The translations under genes were made by a program, and so were the position numbers. The notes under the pieces were generated by a model. The model was not told the DNA's origin. It saw only the letters and a program-made list of their open reading frames with translations, and did not search any database. 64,000 bases of DNA, taken from assembly GCF_003626535.1 (NCBI RefSeq), contig NZ_RBAL01000002.1, positions 248,001 to 312,000 of the forward strand. The letters are read 5' to 3'. Of this stretch, positions 8,619 through 16,129 are shown piece after piece. Origin of the DNA: Streptomyces hoynatensis. GTDB taxonomy: Bacteria > Actinomycetota > Actinomycetes > Streptomycetales > Streptomycetaceae. Positions within the stretch are counted from its first letter, which is position 1. Every line of letters starts with the position of its first letter.

Positions 8619-9392
8619 TCAGCCGCGCGCGTGGTGGCCGAGCCGCTCCGAGAGCCGGCCGGCGCCCTCCACCGCGAGGCCGGTCAGCTCGCGCTGCCGC
8701 TCCTCGCTCCAGCGGATCATCGGCACCGAGATGCTCAGCGCCGCCACCACCTGCCCCGAGCGGTCGAGCACCGGCGCCGCCACGCAGCTGACGTCGGGGT
8801 TCGACTCGCGCTGCTCGGCGGCCACCCCCCGCTCCCGCACCTCGTCCAGCACCCGGCGCAACTCGGCCGCGTCGGTGATGGAGTTGGGCGTCATGGCCGC
8901 CAACTCGCCGTCCTTCGGGAGCCGTTCGTCCAGCTCCTCGGCCGGGAGCGAGGCGAGCAGCATCTTGCCGACGGCCGTGCAGTGCGCGGGCAGGCGGCGG
9001 CCCGCGGCGGAGACCATCCGCACCGCGTGGGTGCTGTCCACCTTGGCGACATAGATCACGTCGGCGTCCTCCAGGACCGCGACGTGCACCGTCTCCCCGC
9101 AGGTCTCCGCCACGGCCCTGGCCACCTGCTGGCCCTCGGCCGCGAGGTCGAGCTGCTCGGCGTACCTGCTGCCGAGCTGGTAGGTGCGCACGCCCAGCCG
9201 GTAGCGGCCCGGCTGTTCGGGGACCGGGACGAGGTAGGAGCGGGCCGCGAGCGTGGTGACCAGCTCGTGCACCGTGGTCCGCGGAAGCTGGAGCCTGCGT
9301 GTGATCTCCGGCGCGGACAGCGTCCCGTCGCCGTCGAGAAAGAGCTCCAGTATGTCCAACGCCCGGCTCACCGCCGGTACGCGACGCCCCAT
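8619..9392 (-). CDS. IclR-family transcriptional regulator
   Basis: A 257-residue regulator with an N-terminal winged helix-turn-helix (about residues 6-65: VPAVSRALDILELFLDGDG, ITRRLQLPRTTVHELVTTLA). The IclR effector domain includes CGETVHVAVLEDADVIYVAK, RLPAHCTAVGKMLLASLP and a C-terminal VAALSISVPMIRWSEER. Full length for the family. ATG 9392 is preferred because GGGGAGG lies eight bases upstream; an upstream ATG has none. The promoter region holds a perfect nine-base inverted repeat (9419-9453), a likely autoregulatory operator. The adjacent lactonase gene suggests a sugar acid or lactone as effector. Confidence 0.92.
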   Translation of the reverse strand: MGRRVPAVSRALDILELFLDGDGTLSAPEITRRLQLPRTTVHELVTTLAARSYLVPVPEQPGRYRLGVRTYQLGSRYAEQLDLAAEGQQVARAVAETCGETVHVAVLEDADVIYVAKVDSTHAVRMVSAAGRRLPAHCTAVGKMLLASLPAEELDERLPKDGELAAMTPNSITDAAELRRVLDEVRERGVAAEQRESNPDVSCVAAPVLDRSGQVVAALSISVPMIRWSEERQRELTGLAVEGAGRLSERLGHHARG

Positions 9393-9418
9393 GCCCGATG
9401 CCTCCCCGGCGTTCAGTC

Positions 9419-9453
9419 GTTCGACATCCCGGCTGCATTCCGGCATGTCGAAC
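9419..9453. promoter_or_regulatory. Inverted repeat, likely IclR operator
   Basis: GTTCGACAT (9419-9427) and ATGTCGAAC (9445-9453) are perfect inverted copies separated by 17 bases. The repeat lies 27 bases upstream of the IclR-type start codon, where an autoregulatory operator would be expected. Confidence 0.6.
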
Positions 9454-9596
9454 ATACGCTAACCACCGGCCTTCACCCGGGGCAATGGGGGTGCCGCCCA
9501 CTCCGGCCCCGCGGCCCGCCGCCCGGCCCGCTCGGCGACCACACCGGCCACCCGCGCCCCGGGCGCCTCACGCGGCGCAGACTAGCGGACGCCCGG

Positions 9597-9926
9597 CTAG
9601 CGCGCGGCCATGTCCCCGTCGTGCGCGGAGTTGCCCTGGGACGTGCCGTGAGAGGCGTCGTGGGAGTTGCCGTGGTCGCGCACGGCCCGCAGCCGCTCGG
9701 TCATCGCCCCGGGCAGCCGGTCGCCCGCGCGGTCGGCGACCGCTCCGGCCGCCACCGCGGCGGCCTGCCGCCCGGTCTGCGCGGCGGTGTCCATGCCGTT
9801 GCGCACCGCCGGGCTCTGCATCAGCCGCTGCGCGGCCTCCCGCAACTGCTCGTAACGCTCCCGGCCCGCGCGGGCGCCGAGCACGTAGCCGACGGCGGCC
9901 CCGGCTGCGAAAGTGAGCTTGTGCAT
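9597..9926 (-). CDS. Small YtxH-like envelope protein
   Basis: A 109-residue protein starting MHKLTFAAGAAVGYVLGARA. This short hydrophobic segment followed by GRERYEQLREAAQRL is the pattern of the YtxH-like small membrane-anchored proteins common in Streptomyces. The middle is an alanine-rich amphipathic stretch, and the C-terminal 25 residues are low-complexity and rich in Ser, His, Asn and Asp. Function is not known for this family. GAAGGGAAG before ATG 9926 sets the start. It stands alone, transcribed towards the IclR gene and divergent from the tRNA-Asn. Confidence 0.75.
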   Translation of the reverse strand: MHKLTFAAGAAVGYVLGARAGRERYEQLREAAQRLMQSPAVRNGMDTAAQTGRQAAAVAAGAVADRAGDRLPGAMTERLRAVRDHGNSHDASHGTSQGNSAHDGDMAAR

Positions 9927-10091
9927 GGGGATGCTTCCCTTCTCGCTCTGCCTGACTTCTCCTGGGTTCCCGTACCCCCCGTAACCGGGTGCCCGGATAC
10001 CGATTTCGAAGCACCCCCTCACATGCGCTAATCTAAGGGCCGCGACGCAGTCCCGCGCCCGAGGTCGAGGTGCCGGACCCGCGCGGAGCAG

Positions 10092-10164
10092 TCCCCTGTA
10101 GCTCAATTGGCAGAGCAGCCGGCTGTTAACCGGCAGGTTACTGGTTCGAGTCCAGTCGGGGGAG
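10092..10164 (+). tRNA. tRNA-Asn (GTT)
   Basis: A 73-base cloverleaf. The acceptor stem TCCCCTG pairs with CGGGGGA with one G-T wobble, the anticodon stem is GCCGG/CCGGC, the loop CTGTTAA gives anticodon GTT, and the T-loop is GGTTCGAGTCC. CCA is not encoded. Confidence 0.97.
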
Positions 10165-10184
10165 CAGTCTTCTCGCAGCACTCG

Positions 10185-10217
10185 AAGGGCCCCATCCGGG
10201 GCCCTTTGTCTTTTTCC
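10185..10217 (+). terminator. Rho-independent terminator after tRNA-Asn
   Basis: AAGGGCCCC (10185-10193) pairs with GGGGCCCTT (10198-10206) around a four-base loop and is followed by a T-rich tail (TGTCTTTTT). This is a textbook intrinsic terminator, unusually clear for this genome. Confidence 0.9.
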
Positions 10218-10364
10218 GTGCATCACTCCCCGGCGGCCGGGAACCGATCACCCCATGCCCGCTGTCCCTCCCCGTGTACGAGCGCCCCCGGACCGGGCGG
10301 CAGATCGTATGAGCAGCTATGCTGCGGCAGACGGCGCGCACACCTGTGCGCGGCACGCCGTTTC

Positions 10365-10438
10365 GGGGCGGTAGCTCAGCCGGTTAGAGCAACGGACTCA
10401 TAATCCGTCGGCCGTGGGTTCGAGTCCCACCCGCCCTA
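10365..10438 (+). tRNA. tRNA with anticodon CAT (Met elongator or Ile2)
   Basis: A 74-base cloverleaf starting GGGGCGGTAGCTC. The anticodon stem ACGGA/TCCGT encloses the loop CTCATAA, so the anticodon is CAT. The T-arm is GTGGG TTCGAGT CCCAC and the discriminator base is A. The first acceptor pair would be a G-T wobble. CAT can mean elongator methionine or, after lysidine modification, isoleucine (AUA); the sequence alone does not let me decide. It is not an initiator, because it lacks the three G-C pairs at the base of the anticodon stem. Confidence 0.92.
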
Positions 10439-10448
10439 CGTCGGACCA

Positions 10449-10484
10449 AAGCCCTCACCAGCCAGCTCTCGCCGGTGAGGGCTT
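10449..10484 (+). terminator. Hairpin terminator after the second tRNA
   Basis: AAGCCCTCACC (10449-10459) and GGTGAGGGCTT (10474-10484) form a perfect 11-base stem with a 14-base loop, ten bases after the tRNA end. Only a weak T tract follows. Confidence 0.8.
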
Positions 10485-10616
10485 CCTGATGGGGGGCCAG
10501 TGCCGTTCGGAGGGCGCGGGCCGGCCCGCTGCCGGCCCGAGTGCCCAACGATCACGAAAGCCGAGAGCCGCCGGTAGCGCGCCGGCAACGGGCAGTCGTC
10601 CACCCGAGCGTCCGCA

Positions 10617-11447
10617 TCAGCGGCTGCGGAGCAGGTCCTCCGTGTAGGCGGCCAGGCGGGCGGCGGCTTCGGGGGCGAGGGTCTTGAGGGACGTGTCGAC
10701 CGGTTTACCCCGGTCGATCGCGGACAGCGAGTCCGCCGGCGGCCGATCGATCCATTCGACGATCGGCCGGACCGCGTCGGCGACCGGGCGGGCGAAGAGC
10801 TTCGCGAGCAACGTGATCGATCCCCGGACCAGCGGATTCGGGTGGCCGCCGGCCCCGCTGCGGGTGAATCCGGGATGGTAGAGAACGTAGCGCGTCTTGG
10901 TCCCCGCCTGGCGGGCGAACGCGACGCCCAGCAGGTCGTTCGCCCGGCCGGCCTGGAGCTGGGCGCGGACCTGGCCGTAGCGGCGCGTCAATTGGGGATC
11001 GTCCCAGTGGATCCGGCCCGCGGTGTTCCCGATCCCGGCCACGTTGATGATCACCGGATCAGGGCCGGCGTCGAGCAACGGACGCAATCGGTGGCTGAGG
11101 AGATAGCGGCTCAGGTAGTACAGGGCGAAGGTGGACTCCAGACCCTCCGTGGTCTCCCTGCGCCGCGGACTTACCCGGTTGGCGAACAGCGCCAGCGCAT
11201 CGAGGGCGCTGTGCTGCTCGCGGATGTGGGCGATCACGCGCTCGGTCTCGGCGATCGAGGACAGGTCCGCCCGCAGGAACCGCAGGTTCGGATGGGCGGC
11301 CTGGTCGAGCAGGGCACGCCCCTTGGCCTCGTTGCTGCCGATCACGGTGACGTGGTCACCCCTCGCGAGCCGTTCCAGGGCGGTCGCACGGCCCATGCCG
11401 TCGGTCCCACCGCTGATGATCACGGTCTTCGATGGTTGGCTCGGCAC
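10617..11447 (-). CDS. SDR-like oxidoreductase with altered active site
   Basis: A 276-residue protein with an SDR Rossmann fold: nucleotide-binding VIISGGTDGMGRATALERLA near the N-terminus (SGGTDGMG in place of TGxxxGIG), then NVAGIGN and a C-terminal substrate region. Where YxxxK is expected I see the segment YGQVRAQLQAGRANDLLGVA, which has no lysine, so the catalytic Tyr-Lys pair seems lost or moved. It may bind NAD(P) without normal SDR chemistry, or use another mechanism. The start is GTG 11447 with GGGAGG upstream. It is divergent from an HxlR regulator with 74 bases between the start codons, the usual arrangement of a regulated redox gene. Confidence 0.82.
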   Translation of the reverse strand: MPSQPSKTVIISGGTDGMGRATALERLARGDHVTVIGSNEAKGRALLDQAAHPNLRFLRADLSSIAETERVIAHIREQHSALDALALFANRVSPRRRETTEGLESTFALYYLSRYLLSHRLRPLLDAGPDPVIINVAGIGNTAGRIHWDDPQLTRRYGQVRAQLQAGRANDLLGVAFARQAGTKTRYVLYHPGFTRSGAGGHPNPLVRGSITLLAKLFARPVADAVRPIVEWIDRPPADSLSAIDRGKPVDTSLKTLAPEAAARLAAYTEDLLRSR

Positions 11448-11521
11448 GGCGCCCTCCCTAGGCTCGTCGGCAACGAACCCATCGTGAGCCGCCCCGTCGC
11501 CGGCTGAAAGAAGGCAGTTTC

Positions 11522-11944
11522 ATGTCCGGTACGAACACCGGTGTTCCCTCAGTGCTCGCCCACGAACTCCCTCACCCGGTACCGGCCGGCGAGTTCGCCG
11601 CGTGCCCGGTCGGCGATGTGTTCCGGCGCGTGGGCGACCGGTGGAGCATGCTGCTGGTGATCCTGCTTGGCGGGCGCCCGTACCGGTACAACGAATTGCA
11701 CCGCGCCATCGAAGGCATCAGTCAGCGCATGCTGACCCGCACGCTGCGCGGCCTGGAAACCGACGGGCTGGTGCGGCGCGAGGTGTTCCCGACGGTGCCG
11801 CCCAGCGTCGAGTACAGCCTGACCCCCCTGGGGCGGACCCTGCTCCCACCGCTGTCCGTACTGGCCGACTGGGCGGTGCAACACGAGGCAGAGATCAACG
11901 AGGCCCGATCCCGCCACCCCGGTGCCCGGGAGCGTGGGCGGTAA
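11522..11944 (+). CDS. HxlR-family transcriptional regulator
   Basis: A 140-residue winged-helix regulator of the HxlR type. It contains the signature cysteine near the N-terminus (ACPVGDVFRRVGDRWSMLLV), then RYNELHRAIEGISQRMLTRT, LRGLETDGLVRREVFPTVPP and VEYSLTPLGRTLLPPLSVLA. HxlR proteins often sense aldehydes, quinones or redox stress through the conserved Cys and control a neighbouring oxidoreductase. The divergent SDR at 10617-11447 is the obvious target. ATG 11522 has GAAAGAAGG seven bases upstream. The 148 bases after its stop hold no gene. Confidence 0.93.
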   Translation: MSGTNTGVPSVLAHELPHPVPAGEFAACPVGDVFRRVGDRWSMLLVILLGGRPYRYNELHRAIEGISQRMLTRTLRGLETDGLVRREVFPTVPPSVEYSLTPLGRTLLPPLSVLADWAVQHEAEINEARSRHPGARERGR

Positions 11945-12092
11945 CGGGCAAGCGGCCTGCCGTCCGGGATCGCCAGGACTGACCACGGTCGCCCCACGAC
12001 GACGCCCGGCAACGCCTGGCCGGCGGCTCTGGCCGGCCAGGACCTGCCGGGGGCGACTCTGGAACGAATGACCGCGGGCAGGCCCCGGTCCT

Positions 12093-13280
12093 TCAACGCG
12101 GGCGGCGGGCGTTGAGCAGGGCGTTGAGGCGGGCGACCTGGCGGGTCAGGTGGTTGACCTCGGCGAGGTTGGGCGCCTTGTGGGCCGCCTCGGCGTACAG
12201 CCGTGCCGCCGTCGCCAGGTCGCCGTCGCGCTCGTGGAGGTACGCCGCCACCGCCGCGTGGCGGGGCAGCGAGGCGTCCAGTTCGGCGAGCGCCGCCAGC
12301 CCGGCGCGCGGCCCGTCGGCCTCCCCGACGGCGACCGCGCGGTTGAGCCGGACGACCGGGCTGCCGGTCAGGCGCGTGAGCTCGTCGTACCACTCCACGA
12401 TCTGCACCCAGTCGGTCTCCTCGGCGCGCGGCGCGTCGGCGTGGAGTGCCGCGATGGCGGCCTGGGCCTGGAACTCGCCCAGCCGGTCGCGGGCGAGGGC
12501 CGCCTGCAGGATCGCGATGCCCTCGGCGATCAGCGCCGTGTCCCACCGGCCGCGGTCCTGCTCGGCGAGCGGCACCAGGCTGCCGTCGGGCGCGGTCCTG
12601 GCGGCGCGGCGGGCGTGGTGGAGCAGCATGAGGGCGAGCAGCCCGGCCACCTCGGGGTGGTCGACGCGGGCCGCGAGCTGCCGGGTGAGCCTGATGGCCT
12701 CGGCGGCGAGGTCGACGTCCCCCGAGTAGCCCTCGTTGAAGACCAGGTAGAGGACGCGCAGCACGGTGGCGACGTCGCCCGGCCGGTCGAAGCGCACGCC
12801 GGAGACGGTGCGCTTGGCCCGGCTGATCCGCTGCGCCATCGTCGCCTCCGGCACCAGGTAGGCCCGGGCGATCTGGCGGGTGGTCAGGCCGCCCACGGCG
12901 CGCAGCGTCAGCGCGACCGCGGACGCCGGGGTCAGCGAGGGGTGCGCGCACAGGAAGTAGAGCTGGAGCGTGTCGTCCACCGCGGGCGCGGGGCCGGGCG
13001 CCGGCTCGCTCTCGACGCGCTCCTCACGCCGGCGCCTGGCGTCCTCGGCGCGCCTCGCGTCGAGGAACTTGCGCCAGGCCACGGTGACCAGCCAGCCCTT
13101 CGGGTCCCGCACGGGGTGTTCCCCGTCGCCGGGGCCCGCGGAGGGGGCGGCCGGCCAGACCCGGAGCGCCTCGACCAGCGCCTCCTGCACGGCGTCCTCG
13201 GCCGCCGCGAAGTCGGCTCCGCGGCGGACGAGGACGGTGAGCACCTCCGGTGTGAGGCTCCTGAGCAGAATCTCGTTCAT
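12093..13280 (-). CDS. ECF42-type RNA polymerase sigma factor with C-terminal extension
   Basis: A 395-residue extracytoplasmic-function sigma factor. Region 2 (residues about 10-80) includes VLTVLVRRGADFAAAEDAVQ and DPKGWLVTVAWRKFLDARRA. Region 4 includes AVGGLTTRQIARAYLVPEAT and ISRAKRTVSG. The remaining 200 or so residues form a helical, TPR-like extension (VRLNRAVAVGEADGPRAGLA; YLHERDGDLATAARLYAEAA). This extension and the co-transcribed DGPF protein upstream define the ECF42 group, whose activity depends on the C-terminal domain rather than an anti-sigma factor. Start ATG 13280 lies 18 bases after the YciI-like stop and has only a weak ribosome site, suggesting translational coupling. 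Confidence 0.92.
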   Translation of the reverse strand: MNEILLRSLTPEVLTVLVRRGADFAAAEDAVQEALVEALRVWPAAPSAGPGDGEHPVRDPKGWLVTVAWRKFLDARRAEDARRRREERVESEPAPGPAPAVDDTLQLYFLCAHPSLTPASAVALTLRAVGGLTTRQIARAYLVPEATMAQRISRAKRTVSGVRFDRPGDVATVLRVLYLVFNEGYSGDVDLAAEAIRLTRQLAARVDHPEVAGLLALMLLHHARRAARTAPDGSLVPLAEQDRGRWDTALIAEGIAILQAALARDRLGEFQAQAAIAALHADAPRAEETDWVQIVEWYDELTRLTGSPVVRLNRAVAVGEADGPRAGLAALAELDASLPRHAAVAAYLHERDGDLATAARLYAEAAHKAPNLAEVNHLTRQVARLNALLNARRPR

Positions 13281-13298
13281 CGGCTTCTGTCGGTGAGG

Positions 13299-13706
13299 TC
13301 ACTCCGTGATGGTGGGCGCCGCGCCCAGGAACGGGCGCAGCTCCAGCCACTCGTGGATCGGCTTGCCGCCCGCCCCCGGCGCGGCCGACAGCTCCCCGGC
13401 CAGCTCCACGGCGCGCTCGTAGCTGTCCACGTCGATGACCATCCAGCCGGCGATGAGGTCCTTGGTCTCCGCGAACGGCCCGTCGGTGACCGGCGGGCGC
13501 CCCTCGCCGTCGTAGCGGACCCACGCCCCCTCGGGGGCGAGCGCCTGCCCGTCGACGAACTCGCCGGTCTTCTCCAGCCGGGCCGCGAAGTCGTTCATGT
13601 ACTTCACGTGGGCGGAGATCTCCTCCGGCGTCCACTGGGCCATCGGCACGTTGTTCACCGGAGCCGGGGCGCCGCGGTAGTGCTTCAGCAGCAGGTACTT
13701 GGCCAT
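13299..13706 (-). CDS. YciI/DGPF-domain protein, partner of the ECF42 sigma factor
   Basis: A 135-residue ferredoxin-fold protein of the YCII-related family. It has MAKYLLLKHYRGAPAP at the N-terminus and the diagnostic motif TDGPFAETKDLIAGWMVIDV, which gives the DGPF name. DGPF proteins are encoded beside ECF42 sigma factors in many actinobacteria and probably belong to their regulon; their biochemical role is unknown. Start ATG 13706 has GAGGAGAG upstream. It is the first gene of a two-gene operon with the sigma factor. Confidence 0.92.
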   Translation of the reverse strand: MAKYLLLKHYRGAPAPVNNVPMAQWTPEEISAHVKYMNDFAARLEKTGEFVDGQALAPEGAWVRYDGEGRPPVTDGPFAETKDLIAGWMVIDVDSYERAVELAGELSAAPGAGGKPIHEWLELRPFLGAAPTITE

Positions 13707-13787
13707 CGTGTCTCTCCTCGGTGCTCGTGCGGCCCATTCTGGCCGCGTTCACCCCGGGGACGGAGCCGGAAGCGGGTTCTCGACATC

Positions 13788-13827
13788 GCCGGCCGGATTT
13801 TTTTTCCGGCGTTTTTGCGGCCGGCCG
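13788..13827 (-). terminator. Hairpin with A/T tracts, likely terminator
   Basis: Two GGCCGG-rich arms surround runs of eight or more and five Ts (plus strand) 65-105 bases beyond the stop of the secreted-protein gene at 13892-14332. Such a T/A-rich stretch is rare here and would suit termination between it and the DGPF/sigma operon. Confidence 0.45.
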
Positions 13828-13891
13828 TGGAGGGGGCCGGACGGGCCGCGCCCGCGCCGTCCGCTCGCCGGCCGGGGGCGGCCGGGGCCGG

Positions 13892-14332
13892 TCAGAACTG
13901 CGGGTCGAGGAAGGAGCCCCACTCGGCGATCTGGTCCCCGTACATGGACCAGGTGTCGGTGAGGATCGCCGTGTCCCAGTCGGGGTTGTCGGGGTTCAGC
14001 GTGGACTGCTGGACGTAGAAGCCGTCGTCCGGGATCAGGCAGTCCTTCCAGGTGTAGGTGCCGGAGCCGAGGTAGAGCGTGCGCTCGCCGGCCCCGATGA
14101 TGCCCCACACGTAGTCGCCCGACCCCAGGGAGATGCGGCGTTCGACGCAGGAGGTGTCCATGCCGCGTTCGGGGTCGGCGGTCAGGAACTGTTCCTTGGT
14201 GTTGTAGGCCGTCGGGTGATCCTGGGCGGAGGCGTCGGAGGCGTCGGAGGCGGCGGCGGCGCCTGGGGCGGCCAGCGCGGCGAGGCCGAGCAGGGCCGTC
14301 ACGGTCAGCAGGCCGCGCGGGATGCGTGCCAC
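13892..14332 (-). CDS. Secreted protein of unknown function
   Basis: A 146-residue protein with a Sec signal peptide (ARIPRGLLTVTALLGLAALA, cleavage near APGAAAA). The mature part of about 115 residues is acidic and rich in aromatics, with two cysteines (DTSCVERR, TWKDCLIP) that could form one disulfide; segments such as YVWGIIGAGERTLYLGSGTY suggest beta strands. I recognise no family. The start is GTG 14332, preceded by AAAGGA. The lasso-like precursor gene lies 217 bases upstream on the same strand, but a hairpin at 14487-14519 separates them, so co-transcription is uncertain. Confidence 0.75.
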   Translation of the reverse strand: MARIPRGLLTVTALLGLAALAAPGAAAASDASDASAQDHPTAYNTKEQFLTADPERGMDTSCVERRISLGSGDYVWGIIGAGERTLYLGSGTYTWKDCLIPDDGFYVQQSTLNPDNPDWDTAILTDTWSMYGDQIAEWGSFLDPQF

Positions 14333-14486
14333 GATGTGGTTCCTTTCCCGAGGGACGATCGGTGCGCCGGGGCCCCGGCCCGGCGGGGCGGACCCGCCGC
14401 CTGCCGGCCGGGACCCCGGCCCGTTCAGCGTCGCGCGGCCCCGGCGGCACCGGTGCCGACCGGCCGCTGCTACGCCGCGGGACGCC

Positions 14487-14519
14487 GGGGCGCCGCCCGG
14501 GGGTCCCGGACGGCGCCCC
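14487..14519 (-). terminator. Hairpin downstream of the lasso-like precursor
   Basis: GGGGCGCCG (14487-14495) and CGGCGCCCC (14511-14519) form a perfect nine-base stem 31 bases after the precursor stop. No T tract follows, so it may stabilise the short mRNA or limit read-through rather than terminate strictly. Confidence 0.5.
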
Positions 14520-14549
14520 GCCCCACGGGGGATCACCGCGTCCGGGCAC

Positions 14550-14690
14550 TCACCACGTCTGGTAGTAGATGTCCCGGCCCTCGGCCAGGTCCCCAAAGGG
14601 GCCCTTGGTGTTGTCGGCGAAGCCGCCGGCCTCGGCCAGCACCGGAGGCACGTAGACCTCAGGCTCCTCTTCGCGCCTTCCCTGTTCCAT
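14550..14690 (-). CDS. Orphan lasso-peptide precursor
   Basis: A 46-residue peptide. The leader carries the recognition pattern that RRE (B1) proteins bind in lasso precursors, YxxPxLxxxGxFxxxT: Y13, P16, L18, G22 or G23, F24 and T28. Thr28 would be the conserved -2 residue, so cleavage after Lys29 leaves the core GPFGDLAEGRDIYYQTW. Gly1 of this core could form an isopeptide with Glu8, an eight-residue ring with a nine-residue tail (class II, no cysteines). GGGAG five bases before ATG 14690 is a good ribosome site. No macrolactam synthetase, RRE protein, B2 peptidase or ABC exporter is encoded anywhere in the window, so maturation would need enzymes elsewhere. The ring residue and cleavage site are inferred from family rules. 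Confidence 0.75.
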   Translation of the reverse strand: MEQGRREEEPEVYVPPVLAEAGGFADNTKGPFGDLAEGRDIYYQTW

Positions 14691-14872
14691 GCCAACTCCC
14701 TTTCGAGCGGGGACGGTTGCCCGTTGCCGCAGGGATGCGTTCCCTCGTCCCGGCGGCCGGGATGCCGCAAACCGCCCGCGCAGGTGATCCGGGGTGCCGG
14801 GGGTGCCGTGCGGGCGCGAGTCGTCGGGTGTACGCCGCCTGGCGCGCGCCCGGCTGCCGGGGGCGGCTTGCC

Positions 14873-14920
14873 AAGCGGAACCGCGTTCCGTATCTTTGAA
14901 TCCGGAGCGAGGTTCCGCTT
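14873..14920. promoter_or_regulatory. Inverted repeat between precursor and hydrolase
   Basis: AAGCGGAACC (14873-14882) and GGTTCCGCTT (14911-14920) are perfect inverted copies, centre to centre about 38 bases. They lie in the 283-base space between the divergent lasso-like precursor and the hydrolase. The left arm overlaps a 13-base sequence repeated at 16098-16110. A shared operator is possible. Confidence 0.45.
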
Positions 14921-14973
14921 TTCCTGGCCTCGCCCCGCCGGACAACGTGAGAAACGCAACGGAAGGCACTGCC

Positions 14974-15915
14974 ATGCCCGACTCGAACACCGCGGACGCG
15001 CAGCGCGCCGCGCCCGCGCCCCCGCTGGTGATCTCCGCCGGGCCCGTGGTCCTGCCCGCCCCGGGGCGCGGCGAGGACCTTCAGGTCCGGGTGACCGCCC
15101 CCGCCACCGGAAGCGGCCTTCCCGTCCTCGTCTTCTCGCACGGCTTCGGCATGTCGATGAACGACTACGGGCCGCTCGCCGACTTCTGGGCCGCGCAGGG
15201 CTTCGTGGTGCTGCGGCCCACCCACCTCGACTCCAGGACGCTCGGCCTTCCCGCCGACGACCCGCGCACCCCGCGCATCTGGCGCCTGCGCATCGAGGAC
15301 CTCACCCGCGTGCTGGACCGGCTCGACGTGCTGGCGGCCGCCGTTCCCGGCCTCGGCGGGCGCCTCGACCCCGGCCGTATCGCGGTGGCGGGCCACTCCT
15401 GGGGAGCCCAGACGGCGAGCACGCTGCTGGGCGCCCGCGTCCTCGACTCGCAGGGGGTGCCGGGCGAGGACCTGTCCGATTCCCGCGTGACGGCGGGCGT
15501 CCTGCTGGCCCTCGCCGGCCTCGGCGACGACCTGACCCCGTTCGCCGTGGACAACTTCCCCTTCATGCGGCCGTCCTTCGCGGGCATGACCGCCCCCGCG
15601 CTGATCGTCGCCGGGGACCGCGACCAGTCCCAGCTGTCCACGCGCGGGCCGGACTGGTTCACCGACGGCTATACCCACAGCCCGGGGGACAAGAGCCTGC
15701 TCACCCTGTTCGGCGCGGAGCACTCGCTGGGCGGCATCAACGGCTACGACTCCACCGCGACGACGGACGAGCACCCCGCGCGCGTGGCGCTGATCCAGCG
15801 GCTCAGCTCGGCCTTCCTGCGCAGCGCCCTCGACCCCGCCGACCCCGCCTGGAAGGTGGCGTCCGCCGCGCTGGCGGAGGAGCCGAACCCGCTGGGAACG
15901 CTGCGCAGCGCGTAG
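14974..15915 (+). CDS. Alpha/beta hydrolase (chlorophyllase/dienelactone-hydrolase-like)
   Basis: A 313-residue serine hydrolase without signal peptide. The oxyanion region is VLVFSHGFGMSMNDYGPLAD, the nucleophile elbow is GHSWGAQ (Ser about residue 142), the acid is probably in LIVAGDRDQSQLS, and the histidine in FGAEHSLGG. The pattern matches the alpha/beta-hydrolase branch related to chlorophyllases and PAF-acetylhydrolases, which cleave esters; the substrate is unknown. ATG 14974 follows GGAAGG by seven bases. The gene is divergent from the lasso-like precursor and shares with it a region containing a perfect inverted repeat. Confidence 0.88.
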   Translation: MPDSNTADAQRAAPAPPLVISAGPVVLPAPGRGEDLQVRVTAPATGSGLPVLVFSHGFGMSMNDYGPLADFWAAQGFVVLRPTHLDSRTLGLPADDPRTPRIWRLRIEDLTRVLDRLDVLAAAVPGLGGRLDPGRIAVAGHSWGAQTASTLLGARVLDSQGVPGEDLSDSRVTAGVLLALAGLGDDLTPFAVDNFPFMRPSFAGMTAPALIVAGDRDQSQLSTRGPDWFTDGYTHSPGDKSLLTLFGAEHSLGGINGYDSTATTDEHPARVALIQRLSSAFLRSALDPADPAWKVASAALAEEPNPLGTLRSA

Positions 15916-16129
15916 CCGCACCCGCGGGCCCCGCGGCGGCCATTCGCGGCGGCGGCCCGGGGTTCCTCGCGCGCGGCCGGGTTCCGGGCCCCGGAACCCG
16001 GCCGGCGCGCGCCCGATTGTCACGAACGTGTCTCGGAGTCCTTCGCCCGCGAACTCCGGCGGCGGCGCGGTTCTCTCACCGCTCGGAAGACCCACTCGCC
16101 AAGCGGAACCCCACGGTAAGGACAGCAGC

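Noticed and set aside
10092-10616. Integrated element at the tRNA genes
   Set aside because: No integrase, excisionase or duplicated tRNA 3' end is visible near either tRNA.
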